Source: Planococcus salinarum
GTDB taxonomy: Bacteria; Bacillota; Bacilli; Bacillales_A; Planococcaceae
NCBI RefSeq assembly: GCF_007004625.1
Contig: NZ_VIFV01000012.1
Location: 38,797 to 102,796, forward strand
DNA: 64,000 bases
Direction of reading: 5' to 3'
Both the position numbers and the translations under genes were made by a program. Below are positions 9,685-17,184 of this stretch, in pieces. Position 1 is the first letter of the stretch. Each line of letters starts with the position of its first letter. The notes under the pieces are model-generated. The model had not been told where the DNA came from. It did no database searches and saw only the letters and a list, made by a program, of their open reading frames with translations.

Positions 9685-9719
9685 AGTCCGGACGGAAGTG
9701 CTCGTCCGGACTTTTTTTG
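9685..9719 (+). terminator. Intrinsic terminator
   Basis: AGTCCGGAC and GTCCGGACT form a perfect 9-bp stem around GGAAGTGCTC, followed by seven T on the plus strand. It lies a few bases beyond the end of the convergent VOC gene and may serve either side. Confidence 0.85.
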
Positions 9720-9723
9720 TATG

Positions 9724-10104
9724 CTAGGAAACAACCCTGTCACTCGTCAGAGCATGCGTATTTCCTTCGGTGTCTTCAAAGAACGCCATCCATGTTTCAA
9801 CGGCACCATTTTTGACGACGCGATGGGGAGAGCCGCTGAACTCGACGCCGCGCGCTTGAAAGTTTGTATAGCTGCGGTCAATATCTGCCACTTCAAAATA
9901 GAGCACCGAACTGGCATGGGCAAATTGCTCTTTCTCCGGCAAGCTCAACATCAGGCGCAAGCCGCCGCAGTCGAAGAATGCCATCGTATCCGTGTTGAAG
10001 AGAAGGGACAGGCCCAATTGCTCCTTGTAAAATTCGATCGCCCGCGCAAGTTCTTTCACAGGCATACCGATTTGATTGATTTTCTGGACAGCGGTTATAT
10101 TCAT
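9724..10104 (-). CDS. VOC (glyoxalase/bleomycin-resistance) family protein
   Basis: A 126-residue single-domain vicinal-oxygen-chelate protein with two beta-alpha-beta-beta-beta modules: VQKINQIGMPVKELARAIEFYKE at the N-terminus and VLYFEVADIDRSYTNFQARGVEF in the second half, ending in an FFEDTEGNTHAL strand. The usual first metal-ligand His (IgHv) is Gln-Ile-Gly here, so metal binding is uncertain. ATG follows GGAGG at good spacing. The hydrolase gene lies 16 bases upstream on the same strand, so the two are probably cotranscribed. Substrate unknown. Confidence 0.85.
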   Translation of the reverse strand: MNITAVQKINQIGMPVKELARAIEFYKEQLGLSLLFNTDTMAFFDCGGLRLMLSLPEKEQFAHASSVLYFEVADIDRSYTNFQARGVEFSGSPHRVVKNGAVETWMAFFEDTEGNTHALTSDRVVS

Positions 10105-10120
10105 CGGTATTGTCCTCCTT

Positions 10121-10762
10121 TTAGAATTTCTCGATTTTGTCCATGATGTCTTTCATGATGTCGATGGAGGCGAGGGTCTTTCCGGGAATCTCCAGACTGT
10201 GTTCGGTGCCAGGCACCAACTGCAAATCCATCTGTGAATTCGCTTTTAGTTGATTCCAGCGCTCCACGTCGTAATTCGGATCCGCGTTGCCAATAAACCC
10301 GAGTGCGCGGTTCGGCAGCGTGCGCATCGCGTCAAAGACGTCCGGCCGTTTGATTAGCGGCGTCAGCCAGATGGCGGTTGCATCCCGGAATAACGGACGC
10401 TGCAGTTCGGACGCTAGCGCAATGGTGCCGAGCGATTTGCCGATCAGGAAAAAATTTTCATAAGAGGATTCGGCAAGTACATGGTCGATGATCTTCGCCA
10501 CGTCAAAGCGGATGGCTTCGCTCAATTCCTCCATTGTGAAGTCATCGTAAAATTCATCGTTGTAACGGTAGTTCACATTCAAAACGTCGCAGCCTTTTTG
10601 CAGATAGATATCCGTCGCGTAATGGAACAGCGGTGCCTGGGTCGTATACCCGGCACCCGGCAGCATTACAGCGAGACTGCCGGAAGCTTCCTGATGCCGA
10701 ATGAGCAGATAGTGAACCGCATAGCCTTTATATCCTTCGATAAATCCTTTTTCGAGTTTCAC
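10121..10762 (-). CDS. Alpha/beta hydrolase family protein
   Basis: A 213-residue alpha/beta hydrolase. The oxyanion-side strand reads VMLPGAGYTTQAP, the nucleophile elbow is GKSLG (Ser about residue 112), an acidic residue lies in GNADPNYD, and the catalytic His is in GTEHSLEIPG. This set resembles bacterial dienelactone-hydrolase-like or uncharacterised Bacillus hydrolases; no substrate can be given. The open frame begins at TTG 10768, but GTG 10762 sits 8 bases after AGGAGG and is preferred. Probably first gene of a two-gene unit with the VOC gene. Confidence 0.85.
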   Translation of the reverse strand: MKLEKGFIEGYKGYAVHYLLIRHQEASGSLAVMLPGAGYTTQAPLFHYATDIYLQKGCDVLNVNYRYNDEFYDDFTMEELSEAIRFDVAKIIDHVLAESSYENFFLIGKSLGTIALASELQRPLFRDATAIWLTPLIKRPDVFDAMRTLPNRALGFIGNADPNYDVERWNQLKANSQMDLQLVPGTEHSLEIPGKTLASIDIMKDIMDKIEKF

Positions 10763-10819
10763 CAGCAACTCCTCCTATTATTCCCATTATAGCGAAATTT
10801 CGGAATTGTGAAACGGAAA

Positions 10820-10862
10820 ATTGAAAACACCCCACCTGAAGCAGCTGCCTCAAGTGGGGTGT
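10820..10862 (-). terminator. Intrinsic terminator after DUF4395 gene
   Basis: On the minus strand ACACCCCAC and GTGGGGTGT pair (inner TGA/TCA), followed by a T-rich stretch. It lies 7 bases past the DUF4395 stop. Confidence 0.85.
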
Positions 10863-10868
10863 CCATCT

Positions 10869-11279
10869 TTAATTCGTCCGTGCACGGTTATGCTTCATCA
10901 TCATTAAACGGTAGCGGATTGTACAGCCGATGCAATAGCCCATCAGTGCGAGCGCGGCCGCCGCCATCACCATGATGCTGAAGAACAATGCGATGCCGTT
11001 GAATCCGACTGTAAAGAAAACGAGCGCCAAACCAAGACACACCGTCGCAATCCACTGGTTAAACAATTGCTGGTCGCGGTCTTCCTGGGTGTATTGGTTT
11101 GCCGGTTTTTTCAACAGCGGCTTCGCGGCCAGGATGACCGGGTTTTTCCTGGTGATCAATGTATAGACACCGACTGCGAAAGGCAGCAGCAAAATAGCTG
11201 GCGAAATCAGCAATCCGGCGATAACAGACAAGACAATAAAGCTTTGATTGATTTGAACGAGCGGTTTTGGAATCGTCAT
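10869..11279 (-). CDS. DUF4395 membrane protein
   Basis: A 136-residue membrane protein with about four hydrophobic segments in two pairs separated by a charged stretch (QYTQEDRDQQLFNQW). Near the C-terminus is GYCIGCTIRY, a CxxC typical of DUF4395 proteins, which are often found near rhodanese or thioredoxin genes elsewhere; no such neighbour here. Function unknown; the CxxC suggests thiol chemistry at the membrane (inference). ATG 11279 follows GGAGAG. Monocistronic with its own terminator. Confidence 0.8.
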   Translation of the reverse strand: MTIPKPLVQINQSFIVLSVIAGLLISPAILLLPFAVGVYTLITRKNPVILAAKPLLKKPANQYTQEDRDQQLFNQWIATVCLGLALVFFTVGFNGIALFFSIMVMAAAALALMGYCIGCTIRYRLMMMKHNRARTN

Positions 11280-11362
11280 AAATACAGCTCTCCTTTATTC
11301 TTTTACTCATTATACCAAGTAATTTAATAGGAATAAAGGGAATAGAACTGACGATGCATTTC

Positions 11363-12721
11363 TTACATCAATTGCGAGATGAACACAGTGGCGATGCCGA
11401 AGTAAATCAGCAGCGACAGAATGTCGTTGATTGTCGTAATCAGGGGACCGGAAGCGATGGCAGGATCAATATTTAATTTGAATAAGATCAATGGAATGAT
11501 GGTTCCTGCCAAAGTTCCGATGATCAGCGTGAGGAGCAGCGAGCTGCCGACCACGAAGCCGAGCACGAGGCTGCCCTGCCAAATATAGGCGATGCCCAGA
11601 ATCAGCACGGCGCATGTTATGCCAATGATGATGCCGACCCACATTTCCCGGATGATCAAATTGATGCTTTGCCGGAAATTGGGTTTTTGCGAAACGAGTC
11701 CGCGCACGACAACTGCCAGCGACTGTGTGCCGGTGTTGCCGGTCATGCCCGCAATCATCGGCATGAAGAACGTCAGGGCGACCACCGTTTCAAGCGTGGC
11801 TTCAAAACGGCTGATGATGCCGCCGGATACCAGTCCGATGAACAGGAGCAGCACCAACCAGGGCAGCCGCCGATATGCGGCAACGATTGGTTTCGTTTTG
11901 AAATCGATCGATTTACCGGAAGCGGATAATTTCTCAATGTCTTCATTGGCTTCCTGCATGACGACATCGATCACGTCATCGACTGTCACAACGCCGACGA
12001 GGCGGTTGTCGTCTTCGACAATCGGCAGGGAGACGAAATCGTAGCGGCTGATGAGATTGGCGACTTCTTCCTGATCCGTCAGCACATTCGCTTTGACGAC
12101 ACGGCTGTACATGACATTCTGGATTTCTTCATCCAGTTCACCCAGCAGCAGATCCTTATAGGACACAACCCCGACGAGGCGTTTATTGTCATCGACGACA
12201 TACAGGTAGTTAAGGAATTCAGCAAAATGAACAAAATGCTTGATCTTGTCAATCGCTTCGCGGATGGTGTAATGGCTTGGAATCCAGACGTAGCGGTCGT
12301 TCATGATGCGGCCGGCGGTTTCCGGCGGATAGTTCATCAGATTCTGGACAATCGACGACTCGTCGCTCGTCATGTTCGCCAGCAACTCCTCGGCGCGATG
12401 CGGTTCCACGTCAGCGAGCAGGGCGGCGAGGTCATCGTTGTCCATTCGGTCAAGGACCTTCTTCGATTTCTCCACGCCGAGTTTCTGTAGAATTTCCAGC
12501 TGTTCGTCGCTGTCGAGCTCATCCATCAATTCGGGCAGCTGTTCAACGGTTAAATAGAGCAGGAATTTCGTCCGGTGCTTGTCCGGGATGCGCAAATATT
12601 GCTGCGCCATATCATACGGCTGCAATTCATCCATGACTTCCTGGAACTCCAGGATGCGCCCCTCTTTCAGGGACTGGACAATCGCCAGCGTAATTTCGTT
12701 TTCCGTCATTAACAATGCCAT
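11363..12721 (-). CDS. mgtE: Magnesium transporter MgtE
   Basis: A Mg2+ channel/transporter with cytoplasmic gating domains. Order: MgtE N domain (repeated helical hairpins, residues about 10-125), a CBS-domain pair (about 130-255; VVDDNKRLVGVVSYKDLLLGE and VEDDNRLVGVVTVDDVIDV), then five membrane helices to the C-terminus including the pore-region GTLAGTIIPL and ASGPLITTINDI. The frame extends to ATG 12742 but AAGGAGAG lies between it and ATG 12721, so the latter is used (452 residues). No M-box riboswitch is seen; a strong hairpin lies in the short leader. Confidence 0.94.
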   Translation of the reverse strand: MALLMTENEITLAIVQSLKEGRILEFQEVMDELQPYDMAQQYLRIPDKHRTKFLLYLTVEQLPELMDELDSDEQLEILQKLGVEKSKKVLDRMDNDDLAALLADVEPHRAEELLANMTSDESSIVQNLMNYPPETAGRIMNDRYVWIPSHYTIREAIDKIKHFVHFAEFLNYLYVVDDNKRLVGVVSYKDLLLGELDEEIQNVMYSRVVKANVLTDQEEVANLISRYDFVSLPIVEDDNRLVGVVTVDDVIDVVMQEANEDIEKLSASGKSIDFKTKPIVAAYRRLPWLVLLLFIGLVSGGIISRFEATLETVVALTFFMPMIAGMTGNTGTQSLAVVVRGLVSQKPNFRQSINLIIREMWVGIIIGITCAVLILGIAYIWQGSLVLGFVVGSSLLLTLIIGTLAGTIIPLILFKLNIDPAIASGPLITTINDILSLLIYFGIATVFISQLM

Positions 12722-12745
12722 ATAAATCTCTCCTTGGGTCAATAA

Positions 12746-12777
12746 AAACTTCGGCCGCTTCCGAAGTGGAAAGCGGC
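12746..12777 (-). terminator. Terminator-like hairpin in the mgtE leader
   Basis: On the minus strand GCCGCTTTCC and GGAAGCGGC pair around ACTTC, followed after CGAAG by TTTTTATT. It is 25 bases before the mgtE start. It may be a second terminator of the mtn operon or an attenuator for mgtE. Confidence 0.6.
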
Positions 12778-12830
12778 GTGTCCATTATCTCACTCCATTC
12801 CCGGAAATGGCGGTTTTGAAAAGTGGATGC

Positions 12831-12860
12831 AAAAATAAAAACCGCAGCGGGGGCTGCGGT
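12831..12860 (-). terminator. Intrinsic terminator of mtnWXBD
   Basis: ACCGCAGC and GCTGCGGT pair around a short C-rich (minus-strand) loop, followed by TTTTTATTTTT on the minus strand, 12 bases past the mtnD stop. Confidence 0.9.
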
Positions 12861-12872
12861 CTGGGATTCTAT

Positions 12873-13406
12873 TCAGCTTTGCACGCTTTCTTCCTGGTAC
12901 ACCGGCACCCAGCCTTCGGTCGTGACGAAGATGCGGACGGCAACCACTTTGCGGTCGTCGGCGAGGGTGAAGTAATGGGTGATGTTTTCAGGCACAGAGA
13001 TGAGGTCGCCCGGCGTCAGGTGGACTTCGAAAAAGCGCTCGTCCTTGCCCTGGATGATGAACACGCCGTGGCCGCTGACAATGTAGCGCACTTCGTCGTC
13101 CGTGTGGATGTGCTTGCGCTGGAAGTTTTTCAATAATTCATCCAGCTTCGGGTTCGAGTCGGAAAGGGAAATGACGTCGGCCGCTTTGTAGCCGCGACGC
13201 TCGGAGATATCATCGATTTCCGCTTTGAACGCCTGCAGAATCTGTTCTTTCTCGTCATCGCTCAAATCGAATTTTTCGCGGAGCGCTTCCGGCAGCTTGT
13301 TGATGTCCCAATGTTCATAAACGACTTCCTGTTGTTCCAAAAATACTGCGACTTCGTTTTGCGCTTCGATCGTTTCGTCTGTACCTTGAATTTTGATGAT
13401 TGCCAT
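12873..13406 (-). CDS. mtnD: Acireductone dioxygenase
   Basis: Cupin-fold ARD that splits the acireductone of the methionine salvage pathway with O2; the iron form gives formate and 2-keto-4-methylthiobutyrate, the nickel form an off-pathway product. The metal site is visible: HIHTDDE (two His and Glu, about residues 94-100) and a later His in ENITHYF. 177 residues, normal length. ATG follows GAGGAAG. Last gene of the mtnWXBD operon, 27 bases after mtnB. Confidence 0.96.
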   Translation of the reverse strand: MAIIKIQGTDETIEAQNEVAVFLEQQEVVYEHWDINKLPEALREKFDLSDDEKEQILQAFKAEIDDISERRGYKAADVISLSDSNPKLDELLKNFQRKHIHTDDEVRYIVSGHGVFIIQGKDERFFEVHLTPGDLISVPENITHYFTLADDRKVVAVRIFVTTEGWVPVYQEESVQS

Positions 13407-13433
13407 TGTAAATCTTCCTCTCTGAATTGAGTT

Positions 13434-14063
13434 TTATTTTAGTTGAAGAAGGGCCAGTTGATATTGGAATAAAAACTCGCTGGCCTCCAATAATTTCTTT
13501 GCCTCAAATGCATCTTTTCCCCACACGGTGATGCCGTGGTTGCGGATCAGCACGGCACCTTTGTCGGCTGTCAGGTGTTCTTCGAAATCTTCTGCAAGCC
13601 GCGGAATGTCGGCGTGGTTGGCGATGATCGGGATGGACAGCACGGCATCTTCGTTCCACAGGCCGAATGCTTTGATGAGTTCCTGCCCTTTGAAATCAAT
13701 TTTGCCATCACGTCCGTAGTGTTCGGACAGGACGTTATTGGCTACGGTGTGGACGTGCAAACTGCAGCCGGCCCCGGTTTTGGTGTAGATGGCGCTGTGC
13801 AGCAAAGTTTCGGCGGATGGCTTGAGATGATTGGCTTCGACCGGCTCACCTGTTGCATCGATGAGGAGGAAATCCTCATCGGTCCGTTTGTATTTATCCT
13901 TGCCGCTGGCTGTGACCAGAAACTGGAGCGGTGCATCGTTTACTTTGATGGCGAGATTGCCGCTTGTGCCCATGAACCAGTCGCGCCCGGCCAGCACGTC
14001 TTTAACGTCCGCCAGCTCGTTCCATTTTTCCTGCAGCTTCGTCAACGTCTGTTCTGTCGTCAT
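13434..14063 (-). CDS. mtnB: Methylthioribulose-1-phosphate dehydratase
   Basis: Class II aldolase/adducin-fold zinc enzyme converting 5-methylthioribulose-1-phosphate to the 2,3-diketo compound. Zinc ligands are in [10 protein letters not shown] (HxH) and [19 protein letters not shown] near the N-terminus binds the phosphate in this fold. 209 residues. The ATG overlaps the mtnX stop (ATGA), indicating translational coupling. Confidence 0.96.
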   Translation of the reverse strand: MTTEQTLTKLQEKWNELADVKDVLAGRDWFMGTSGNLAIKVNDAPLQFLVTASGKDKYKRTDEDFLLIDATGEPVEANHLKPSAETLLHSAIYTKTGAGCSLHVHTVANNVLSEHYGRDGKIDFKGQELIKAFGLWNEDAVLSIPIIANHADIPRLAEDFEEHLTADKGAVLIRNHGITVWGKDAFEAKKLLEASEFLFQYQLALLQLK

Positions 14064-14725
14064 GAGCGCACACCCAATTTCGCATCGATGATGTCCGTAA
14101 CGTCTCCGAAGTTCTCAAAGGACTCGTAAGGGATGTCCAGTTCTTCGCATTTTTCAATGAGGAAGTCGCGGGCGATGACCAGGTCGGCGTATTTTGCTGC
14201 CTGCAGATCGGTGATCGAATCGCCGATGACGATGCTCGTGCCGCCGTCCGCCAGCAGCTTCCGGATGATCGACGGCTTGCAGCAGCCGCAGCCCTGGCTC
14301 GCACACTGTTCGTCGCAGCCGTGCGGGAAATCGATGCGGATCGTGTCGCCGGAAAAATCCGCTTCATTGCAATAAATGCCGGCGAACGGTCCGAACGGTT
14401 CGAGCAGCGGGTAGACGAAAAAGTCGATGCCGCCGCTGACGATGTAGAGCGGGATGTTGTGCTGTCTCGTATAGGCGACGAAGTCCGCAAAGCCTTCCCG
14501 GATCTCCGCCTGCTCGAGCACGTAAGCGATGACTTCATCCCGTTTCGATGATGGCAATAAAGAAAACATCTTTTTGACACCTTCACGTATGGAGATGGTT
14601 TGAGCGAGAATGTCTTCTTTGATCGGTTCCCAGCCCGGTGGATCGAAATGCTTCATGATGGCGATTAAATTGTCGTTGGTTGTGATTGTGCCATCAAAAT
14701 CACAAAAGATGATTGGCTGTTTCAT
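14060..14725 (-). CDS. mtnX: 2-hydroxy-3-keto-5-methylthiopentenyl-1-phosphate phosphatase
   Basis: HAD-family phosphatase acting after MtnW in the Bacillus-type salvage route. Motif I is [12 protein letters not shown] (residues about 7-18), motif II SGG, motif [18 protein letters not shown] Cys-rich insert ([15 protein letters not shown]) may bind metal, as in the Bacillus enzyme (inference). The open frame reaches ATG 14737, inside mtnW; ATG 14725, just past the mtnW stop with GGGGG before it, gives the familiar N-terminus and is used. Confidence 0.95.
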   Translation of the reverse strand: MKQPIIFCDFDGTITTNDNLIAIMKHFDPPGWEPIKEDILAQTISIREGVKKMFSLLPSSKRDEVIAYVLEQAEIREGFADFVAYTRQHNIPLYIVSGGIDFFVYPLLEPFGPFAGIYCNEADFSGDTIRIDFPHGCDEQCASQGCGCCKPSIIRKLLADGGTSIVIGDSITDLQAAKYADLVIARDFLIEKCEELDIPYESFENFGDVTDIIDAKLGVRS

Positions 14726-14727
14726 AG

Positions 14728-15942
14728 TTACCCCCATAATTCCAAAGCTGTTTTTAATTCGGGCTGCTGTTCGCTGGCGTTTTCCAGGGTTTGATTCTGC
14801 AGAACGGCATCGACTGCCTGGCGGAACGCTTTTCCGCCGCCAGCTGCGCCGTCCGGATGTCCGTGGACACCGCCGCCAGCGTTGATGATGCTGTCGGTTC
14901 CGAAATCGTTTATAAGAAGTGGCACGAGTCCCGGATGGATGCCGGCGGAAGGAACCGGGAACGCCGGTTTCAACAGGCTGTCATTCGTTAATTGTTCACC
15001 GAGTGCCAGTGCCGCTGTCTTCTCCATGGCCACACTGCCATAAGGGGAGGGGAACAGCGAGAAATCAGCGCCGGCATAGCGGATCAGTTTGCCGAGTGCG
15101 AGCGGTGCAGCGACGCCGTAGAACGGAGAAGATGTGAACGCGCCGCTGAACGCCGGATGCGCCATCAGCGGCAGAGCGATGTCCTCGTCTTCCGCCAGTT
15201 CCTGCAGCACATCGAGTCCGTAGGCATGCACATTGAACAGCAAAGCATCGGCGCCGAGTTCGCGGGCTTTTCGTGCTTTGTCGCGCAGTTGCGACGTGCG
15301 GCCCGACAGGTTCACCGCGTAAAGTGTGCGGTGGCCGGTTTCGGTGTAGACTTCGTGCAATACCTGCTTCGCCGCGGTGATGCGCTGTTCGAACGGCGTC
15401 AGCGGATTGTCGAACAGAATTTCGTCGTCTTTCACGAGGTCGACGCCGCCGAGCGCCTGCTGTCTGAGTTGCGCCGTCAGATAATCGATGTCGCGGCCAA
15501 TGACGCCTTTGAAGATGCTCATGACGAGCGGGCGGCCGTGGACATCGAGCAATCCGCGGATGCCGTTGATGCCGAAGCGCGGTCCGGGAAATTGTTGGAG
15601 CAGTCCTTCTTCAAAATCGAGATCCAATAATCTCACTTCACCGTCGAGCGACAGCTTGCCGAACACGGTGGTCAGAATCGCCGGCAGGTCCGCCGAGAAA
15701 TTCGCGCTTGGATAGGAAACGTTGATGTGCGCTTTGATTAGTCCGGGCTTGAGGGGGTGAGGGCTTTGTGGAAATTCCTCGACGGACACGACTTCGCCCC
15801 TATGCTTTTTCAATTGCTCCTGCTCAAGAAGCGGCAAGTCGGTCCATGATCCGATCGTGAGTCCGAGCGCGATACCTTCCGCTTTTTTTTCAAATGACCC
15901 GGCTTTGCCGTATACCTGGTAGCTTGCTGTCAGTCTGCTCAT
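14728..15942 (-). CDS. mtnW: 2,3-diketo-5-methylthiopentyl-1-phosphate enolase (RuBisCO-like)
   Basis: RuBisCO-like protein that enolises the diketo intermediate. It does not fix CO2. The activation-site segment [14 protein letters not shown] carries the Lys and the two metal acids of the family; AHPAFSGAF and the phosphate-binding [14 protein letters not shown] follow. 404 residues from ATG 15942, which is 8 bases past AAAGGAG; GTG 15951 overlaps the ribosome site. First gene of mtnWXBD, under a SAM-I riboswitch. Confidence 0.96.
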   Translation of the reverse strand: MSRLTASYQVYGKAGSFEKKAEGIALGLTIGSWTDLPLLEQEQLKKHRGEVVSVEEFPQSPHPLKPGLIKAHINVSYPSANFSADLPAILTTVFGKLSLDGEVRLLDLDFEEGLLQQFPGPRFGINGIRGLLDVHGRPLVMSIFKGVIGRDIDYLTAQLRQQALGGVDLVKDDEILFDNPLTPFEQRITAAKQVLHEVYTETGHRTLYAVNLSGRTSQLRDKARKARELGADALLFNVHAYGLDVLQELAEDEDIALPLMAHPAFSGAFTSSPFYGVAAPLALGKLIRYAGADFSLFPSPYGSVAMEKTAALALGEQLTNDSLLKPAFPVPSAGIHPGLVPLLINDFGTDSIINAGGGVHGHPDGAAGGGKAFRQAVDAVLQNQTLENASEQQPELKTALELWG

Positions 15943-15965
15943 ATGTGACACTCCTTTATTGAAAA

Positions 15966-16118
15966 TAAAAAAACCTCTTCAAATAAGAAGAGGTTAAGGG
16001 CGTTAACGACTTCTCATTTCTCAGCCATTGTTTCTGGCTGCAAGAATTAGCACCGTGTCCATTGCTGGACCGGTTGCCGGGCTTCAAAGGGCTTGTCCCT
16101 CCACCTGCTCTAAATAAG
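15966..16118 (-). promoter_or_regulatory. SAM-I (S-box) riboswitch of mtnWXBD
   Basis: On the minus strand, about 16118 down to 16004: a P1 arm with TTCTTAT, the GAGGGAC...AAGCCC core, CCCGGCAACC, and CACGGTGCTAATTC, all conserved S-box elements, closed by GAGAAATGAGAAG. It is followed by a terminator, AACCTCTTC/GAAGAGGTT with a T run (15994-15966). S-box aptamers bind S-adenosylmethionine and then favour the terminator, so mtnWXBD is off when SAM is plentiful. Confidence 0.95.
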
Positions 16119-16158
16119 AATTGGATATTCGGTTGGTTGTTGCAACAAAGTAATTCTG

Positions 16159-16187
16159 ATTATTCCACGTGCGGAGAATTCTGTCAA
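16159..16187 (-). promoter_or_regulatory. Sigma-A promoter of the mtnW leader
   Basis: On the minus strand -35 TTGACA (16187-16182), 17-bp spacer, -10 AATAAT (16164-16159). Transcription would start about 35 bases before the riboswitch P1 stem. Confidence 0.8.
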
Positions 16188-16278
16188 CTAGGAATTGCGA
16201 GAAAGTTTTGGGGAGATGGAAACCTGGTGAGGGAGAGCATCCCATTAATAAAGTGAAGCTGGGTCAGAAGCAAAGGGA

Positions 16279-16330
16279 GGTTCGTGAGTGGCGGGCCGCT
16301 CACGAACCCAGCAGTTTGCGCAGCAAACTG
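16279..16330 (+). repeat. Tandem stem-loop element beside phased array
   Basis: Stem-loop 1 (16279-16308): GGTTCGTGAG/CTCACGAACC. Stem-loop 2 (16312-16330): CAGTTTGC, loop GCA, GCAAACTG. The gap is 3-4 bases, as at 9613. No T run follows, so a terminator role is doubtful. Confidence 0.7.
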
Positions 16331-16370
16331 TAGGCATTCGGGGGTTGGGTCTGGGTGGCGGAATCGGCTC

Positions 16371-16463
16371 CGGACAGTAAACAGGGCGTTCCGGACAGTA
16401 TTTTCGTTTTGCGGACAGTATTTTGCGAATGCGGACAGTATTTGAGTGGTTCCGGACAGTAAA
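16371..16463 (+). repeat. Phased array, core CGGACAGTA (5 units)
   Basis: GGACAGTA starts at 16372, 16393, 16413, 16433 and 16454, spacing 21, 20, 20, 21. The core equals that at 9449, 6.9 kb away. It lies in the divergent region between the two SAM-riboswitch operons. Confidence 0.9.
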
Positions 16464-16530
16464 TCCTTAATTTGGAAATTCAGCTTGCTTGAAAATGAAA
16501 AATCAGCAGCCCGACGAGCCAAATCTCATT

Positions 16531-16622
16531 AGAAATCGCGAATCTTGCCCGATTTCGCCATCCCAAATTGCCAATCTCATCGATCGACGACCGATTTCGC
16601 GCAAAAACAGACGATATCGCGA
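16531..16622 (+). repeat. Degenerate phased array, core GATTTCGC
   Basis: GAAATCGC at 16532, GATTTCGC at 16551 and 16593, GATATCGC at 16613: spacings 19, 42 (2 x 21) and 20. An AATCTCAT word occurs at 16522 and 16573. It resembles the other arrays but is worn or of a different word family. Confidence 0.5.
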
Positions 16623-16687
16623 CCGAAACCTGATACCGCTTCCACAGCTCCCGCCAACCCCACCTCTAAAACCAACCCCAACCCCAG

Positions 16688-16760
16688 AAATGAAAAGCCT
16701 TCGCCGCCAGCGAAGGCTCCTTGCAGACATTGGAAGATTTTCGCTGTGCGAAAACCTTCC
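16688..16760 (-). repeat. Tandem stem-loop element (minus orientation)
   Basis: On the minus strand GGAAGGTTTTCGC/GCGAAAATCTTCC (16760-16732), about 14 bases, then GCCTTCGC/GCGAAGGC (16717-16697) followed by TTTTCATTT. It is a near-match in words and layout to the element at 40666-40732 (+). Confidence 0.75.
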
Positions 16761-16885
16761 GCTAAGGGCATAATTTTTATTCGAGTCAACAGGGGGAGCA
16801 AATGCGGCCAAGTTTCTTCCATAAGAGTTCCCCACATTTCGAAGAAAGCGCCGGCTGCGGCACCCAAAAAATTCAAAAATTCCTG

Positions 16886-16915
16886 TTGACAGTCAATTCT
16901 GAATCGTGATAGGAT
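16886..16915 (+). promoter_or_regulatory. Sigma-A promoter of the mtnK leader
   Basis: -35 TTGACA (16886-16891), 18-bp spacer, -10 TAGGAT (16910-16915). It places the start about 30 bases before the S-box P1 stem. Confidence 0.7.
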
Positions 16916-16951
16916 TCATCTCATAACAACAACCGCATATGAAATACAGTA

Positions 16952-17158
16952 CTCTTATCAAGAGCAGGCAGAGGGAAATTGGCCCTATGACGCCCAGCAA
17001 CCGACCGTAATACCTTCGTGAGAAGGGGCGCTTTATGCGCCGGGATGAACATCCCGCAAGGCACGGTGCTAATTCCACCAGATATTTTATTTCTGGAAGA
17101 TAAGAGGCATGGAACCTCTTAATTCTGCGCCTCTTTCTTTCGGGAAAGAGGCGTTTTT
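16952..17158 (+). promoter_or_regulatory. SAM-I (S-box) riboswitch of mtnKA-ABC, with enlarged P3
   Basis: CTCTTATCAAGAG opens the aptamer; GAGGGA...GGCCC, GACGCCCAGCAACC, CACGGTGCTAATTCC and AGATAAGAG complete it (to about 17107). A terminator CGCCTCTTTC/GGAAAGAGGCG with T run follows (17128-17158). Between CAGCAACCG and CGGTGCTAA there are about 65 bases with three small hairpins, far more than the short P3 loop of typical S-boxes. It should switch off mtnK, mtnA and the transporter when SAM is high. Confidence 0.95.
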
Positions 17159-17184
17159 ATATTGGATTAGAGAGGAAGATAACT

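Noticed and set aside
14728..15942. True RuBisCO large subunit
   Set aside because: Operon context with mtnX, mtnB and mtnD and the sequence character identify the RuBisCO-like MtnW enolase; no carbon-fixation genes nearby.
16489..16889. Overlapping Pro-rich open frames on both strands
   Set aside because: They cover a degenerate array and a tandem hairpin element; no ribosome site and all frames have similar low-quality composition.
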